A DNA stretch of 64,000 nucleotides from Flagellimonas hadalis (GTDB taxonomy: Bacteria > Bacteroidota > Bacteroidia > Flavobacteriales > Flavobacteriaceae): assembly GCF_007785775.2 (NCBI RefSeq), contig NZ_VNIK02000001.1, positions 248,001-312,000 on the forward strand. Direction: 5' to 3'. Below the pieces are notes generated by a model. That model was not told the DNA's origin, did no database searches, and saw only the letters and a list, made by a program, of their open reading frames with translations. Of this stretch, positions 61,127 through 64,000 are shown in pieces. Numbering within the stretch: the first letter of the stretch is position 1; every line of letters begins with the position of its first letter. The position numbers were made by a program, and so were the translations under genes.

Positions 61127-61795
61127 TTATTCCCCACCCATATTTTTCAATCCGGTCTCCAAAAGCTTTTTGGCTTTGTCCAAATAGGCTTTTTGGTGTG
61201 CTGAAAGACTATTAGGGTCATTGTTCCCATCTTCGGGGGTTGTTCCAATGGTCTTGGACAGTTCCACGAGGTTTTGAATGGCCTGTTCTGCGGATTGTAA
61301 CTTATCGCTGGCGTGCTTTTCAAAGACCTTGATCATTTCGAGTTCCATGGAATTGGCACCGCCGTTTTCCTGCACTACACTAGGAGTAGCCTCATCATCC
61401 ACAGCAACTGTGGTGGTTGACACACCTAAAGTGCACTGATCTATAAAGGTGATGAGTTCAGTAATCTCGGCCATGCCCTTCTTGGTGAAGAAGCGACCGG
61501 CTTCCCAGTCGGCAGGCTCTATGGCCTTGTCCAGAGTTTCCATCGCATCGATGGTTTTGTCCTCTGTTTTGGCACAATCACATTCATCCATAAAGGATTT
61601 GGCATTTTCCAATGCCTCCCAAGCCCTTTCGGCGTAGTACATCTGATGCTCGAAATTGGTGGCCGTCATTGCTTTTTTGCAATGGTTGAGGGCATAGGTC
61701 ACCTTGGAATAAAAATTGTCACATTGGTTGGGGTAAGTAGCCTGTATGGCCAAAAAGAAGGCCAAAACTACTAGAACACGGGATTTGGGAGCCAT
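61127..61795 (-). CDS. Secreted helical protein of unknown function
   Basis: A 222-residue protein with signal peptide (MAPKSRVLVVLAFFLAIQAT) and a mostly helical body with several cysteines (NQCDNF, NHCKKAM, ECDCAK, DQCTLG) that could form disulfides. The helices have TPR-like alanine and aromatic spacing (YYAERAWEALENAKSFMDE; KHASDKLQSAEQAIQNLVEL). I know of no characterised relative. The ATG at 61795 is used; a TTG two codons earlier is open. It converges on ettA with a 9-bp gap and no visible terminator. Confidence 0.78.
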   Translation of the reverse strand: MAPKSRVLVVLAFFLAIQATYPNQCDNFYSKVTYALNHCKKAMTATNFEHQMYYAERAWEALENAKSFMDECDCAKTEDKTIDAMETLDKAIEPADWEAGRFFTKKGMAEITELITFIDQCTLGVSTTTVAVDDEATPSVVQENGGANSMELEMIKVFEKHASDKLQSAEQAIQNLVELSKTIGTTPEDGNNDPNSLSAHQKAYLDKAKKLLETGLKNMGGE

Positions 61796-61863
61796 GGTCA
61801 AGTATTAGATTTGGTTAATAGTTTGTTATGTAAACGGTAAAATGTTATGATTATTTCGTCCCG

Positions 61864-62655
61864 TCAAAAATCATCGTTGGGATACCAGTCCAATTGCACC
61901 ACTTTGATATCGGGATTTCCTTGGTTGACGATTTGCTTGAACTTGGCTACATCGCTTACATCGGGCCTGCCCCTAAAATGATAGGGATAGACCTCTTTGG
62001 GTTTGAATTCGAGAACGGCATCGGCTGCACTTTCCACGGTCATGGTATAAGGTAGGTTCATGCACACAAAGGCCTTATCAATATTTTTCAGGGCACGCAT
62101 TTCTGGAATATCCTCCGTGTCCCCGGAAAAATAGATGCGCTCTTCACCAAAGGCGATCACATAACCGTTGCCTCTGCCTTTGGTGTGGAAGTCCAATGCC
62201 TCTTCCCTCAAGTTGTACATAGGGATGGCCTCTATGTCTATTCCGGCAAATTCTTTTTCCTCTCCATTGGCCATTACCTCAAGACTTAAGCCTGAATCCT
62301 CGGGAATTTGGTCGGCCACAGCTTGTGGTAGTATAATAATGGCATCGTTTGTATCCAGTTCTTGAAGGGTTTCCAAATTGAAATGGTCGCCATGTATGTC
62401 AGTGATCAAAATCAGGTCTGGGGATTTTTGTCCATCAAAAATGGATTTGCCCCCGACAGGATCTATATATAAGGTAATATCCCCCAGTTCCAAAACCGCA
62501 GTGGCGTGTTCGATGGGTATGATCTTGGCTTTGGCCATTGTTTCCATTTCTTTTTGGGTTTCCACTTGGGCGGCCTCCTCTTTTTGAGGTTTGTTCTGCT
62601 TGCAGGCAAAGCCGAGGCCAACTGTTAGGACCAGTACAATTATTTTTTTCTTCAT
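61864..62655 (-). CDS. MBL-fold metallohydrolase lipoprotein (UlaG-like)
   Basis: A 263-residue protein with a lipoprotein signal (lipobox LGFAC, Cys18) and a metallo-beta-lactamase fold. The metal motif is LILITDIHGDHFNLETL (HxDH form without the first His: D-I-H-G-D-H), and a later pair is YFSGDTEDIPEM and VYPYHFRGRPD. This resembles UlaG/beta-lactamase-like proteins annotated as L-ascorbate-6-phosphate lactonase relatives. An envelope location argues against a sugar-phosphate substrate, so the reaction is open. Confidence 0.88.
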   Translation of the reverse strand: MKKKIIVLVLTVGLGFACKQNKPQKEEAAQVETQKEMETMAKAKIIPIEHATAVLELGDITLYIDPVGGKSIFDGQKSPDLILITDIHGDHFNLETLQELDTNDAIIILPQAVADQIPEDSGLSLEVMANGEEKEFAGIDIEAIPMYNLREEALDFHTKGRGNGYVIAFGEERIYFSGDTEDIPEMRALKNIDKAFVCMNLPYTMTVESAADAVLEFKPKEVYPYHFRGRPDVSDVAKFKQIVNQGNPDIKVVQLDWYPNDDF

Positions 62656-62823
62656 GATACTACGCTCTTGAGATTACTTTAAAGTTAAGGTATATGTATC
62701 ACAAGGAAGATTTTTTAATATATTTTTTTTGATGGATGATCCAAATTTTGATCTAAAGCGTATATAAACCAAACACAATTGATTAAAAAACCTTAAACGA
62801 GAAATCAATTAACACAAAAAGTT

Positions 62824-63711
62824 ATGACTGAAACAAAGAATAACAACGGATTGAAGGTAATAGCAGGATTGTTGGGTGTGGTTCTTTTGGGAACCATTAT
62901 CTACACCGTGAGTCTATACCAGGATAAGAAGAAAACTACAGATGCTCTTACACAGGAGAAAGAATTGGTTGTTGCTGACTTGAACAACTTGAAGTCTGAA
63001 TATGACAAAGCCATTTTGGAGAGCAATGCCACCAATGAGGAATTGGTAGCTGCTCGTGACAACATTGCAAAGTACATTGATTCTGTACAAGGAATGAAAG
63101 CGGATATCGCTTCTTTGTCTCGCTACAGAAGGCAAGTTGACGTACTAAAAGCTGAAAGGGAAAAACTATTGAAGCAAGTGGATTCCTTGACACAGTCCAA
63201 CAGCTTGTTGGCCATGCAACGTGACAGCACGTTCACTGAATTGGAAAAACAGACTGTTTTCAATGATTCCCTAGTAGTACAGAACACCCAATTGGCCGAT
63301 GCCGTTGAAAGAGGTTCAGCTCTTAGTCTCTCCAGCTTTAGTGTAGATGCAGTTAAGGAAAGAAACAGTGGTAAATTGGTATCCACTTCCAGGGCCAAAG
63401 CAACTGACAAGTTCAAAGTATGCTTTACCGTGGCCGATAACGTAATCGCCGAGGCTGGTGATAGGGAATTCTATATCGAGGTTCTTGATCCACAAGGCAA
63501 CGTTTTGGGAGATAGCTACACCAAATCCACTGAAGAAGGTGCCAATATCACCTACAGCAAAGGAACCAATTTCTACTACGAGAACAGCAACTTGGATGTT
63601 TGTGACTACATCAACAAGCCAGGTGATGAGTTCCCTAAAGGAAATTATATGGTAAATGTATATGACAACAAATTGAAGTTGTTGGGCACCTCCAAATTCG
63701 AGTTGAAATAA
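62824..63711 (+). CDS. Membrane-anchored coiled-coil protein
   Basis: A 295-residue protein with an N-terminal membrane anchor (LKVIAGLLGVVLLGTIIYTV, about 10-29), a long coiled coil to about residue 160 (KELVVADLNNLKSEYDKAIL; QVDVLKAEREKLLKQVDSLT) and a C-terminal beta-rich domain (KFKVCFTVADNVIAEAGDRE; FYIEVLDPQGNVLGDSYTKS; GNYMVNVYDNKLKLLGTSKF) with a transthyretin-like ending. Relatives are sometimes labelled ParA-like, but no Walker motif is present, so that label would be wrong. A periplasmic structural role is inferred. Confidence 0.85.
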   Translation: MTETKNNNGLKVIAGLLGVVLLGTIIYTVSLYQDKKKTTDALTQEKELVVADLNNLKSEYDKAILESNATNEELVAARDNIAKYIDSVQGMKADIASLSRYRRQVDVLKAEREKLLKQVDSLTQSNSLLAMQRDSTFTELEKQTVFNDSLVVQNTQLADAVERGSALSLSSFSVDAVKERNSGKLVSTSRAKATDKFKVCFTVADNVIAEAGDREFYIEVLDPQGNVLGDSYTKSTEEGANITYSKGTNFYYENSNLDVCDYINKPGDEFPKGNYMVNVYDNKLKLLGTSKFELK

Positions 63712-63733
63712 TTACACACTATCCATAAATGCC

Positions 63734-63767
63734 AAAAAGCCCGTCCAATTGAGGACGGGCTTTTTTT
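63734..63767 (+). terminator. Terminator after the coiled-coil gene
   Basis: Perfect 13-bp stem AAAAAGCCCGTCC / GGACGGGCTTTTT with an AATTGA loop and a further T-run. Confidence 0.92.
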
Positions 63768-63816
63768 GAATATATTTTTGCACAAATGACCTGTTGGGTA
63801 TTTTGACTGAAATTTG

Positions 63817-63953
63817 TCAGTTCGAGTGATTTTTCGGAAGAAAAATTTTATCGAGAACCAAATTTTCAGTCTCAAAACCGATTAGCTAAACTGAATTTTC
63901 GATTTCTCGATACAAAATTCCTTTTGGAATTTCACTCGAATCGACGGTTTTGA
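63817..63953. repeat. Inverted pair of intergenic repeats
   Basis: Copy 1 (63817-63858: GTCAGTTCGAGTGATTTT...ATCGAGAACC) and copy 2 on the other strand (63904-63943, TTCTCGATACAAAATTCC...CACTCGAATC when read plus) are diverged versions of one about 40-bp sequence. TCAAAACCG (63872-63880) and CGGTTTTGA (63945-63953) form a further inverted pair. It resembles an intergenic repeat recalled from flavobacterial genomes. The rest to 64000 holds no gene. Confidence 0.6.
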
Positions 63954-64000
63954 CATAAGAAACCTTTCAAAATGCATGCGTGCACAATCTATTTCAGGCT

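Noticed and set aside
62824..63711. ParA-like partitioning protein
   Set aside because: No Walker motifs; it is a membrane-anchored coiled coil with a beta-rich end.

Overview
The window looks like chromosomal DNA of a marine flavobacterium (Bacteroidota, Flavobacteriaceae, possibly near Muricauda/Allomuricauda; the genus is inference). The evidence is a type IX secretion sorting tail, SprB-type repeats, a SusC-like plug signature, Bacteroidota -7 promoter boxes (TAnnTTTG), a bacillithiol gene, a fused ResB-CcsA cytochrome c assembly protein, a menaquinone gene cluster, and CAL67264-family and DUF2853 proteins. There is no phage, insertion sequence, CRISPR array or rRNA. One tRNA (His, GTG) is present. 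About 42 protein genes are supported, including one 38-codon gene and one gene cut by the left edge.

Layout. 1-13.3 kb is mostly minus strand: a truncated TPR sensor-type protein, pirin, a secreted M20 amidohydrolase, photolyase with an SRPBCC protein, DUF2911 (plus), then a PIG-L deacetylase / 38-aa membrane peptide / sodium:solute symporter unit, and DUF2520-kdsC-maf. 13.4-20.2 kb is plus strand: ccsBA, a MATE pump, and a trans-sulfuration enzyme followed by bshB1. A TPR histidine kinase with a non-ATG start converges on bshB1. tRNA-His follows.

22.8-36.0 kb is the most unusual part. Four genes are joined end to end by 1-base overlaps or a 4-base gap and encode only envelope or surface proteins: a 1572-aa secreted beta-rich protein of unknown family, an FN3 protein, a SprB-repeat protein with a T9SS tail, and a lipoprotein made of three PKD domains plus a predicted outer-membrane barrel. 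I propose it as a candidate undescribed surface/adhesion assembly; this is inference.

36-40.8 kb has an M28 peptidase, a DadA-like oxidoreductase, an unknown secreted protein and an esterase. 40.9-53.5 kb is a menaquinone cluster (a MenI-like thioesterase, menF, menD, menA, menC, menE; no menB or menH seen) interleaved with DUF2853, a CvfB-like protein, a SPOR-like membrane protein, a CPBP protease and a LytTR regulator/TPR-HisKA_2 kinase pair. Between regulator and kinase lies a 3x direct repeat with an exact 21-bp period. 53.6-64 kb carries a VWA protein with a SusC-like N-terminus, an M24 peptidase, an acyl-CoA carboxylase beta chain, a Gfo/Idh/MocA oxidoreductase, ettA and envelope proteins, and ends in an inverted pair of intergenic repeats.

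Recurring regulatory theme: several genes have the -7 box only 3-6 bases before the ATG, suggesting leaderless transcripts, and several others appear to start with TTG.
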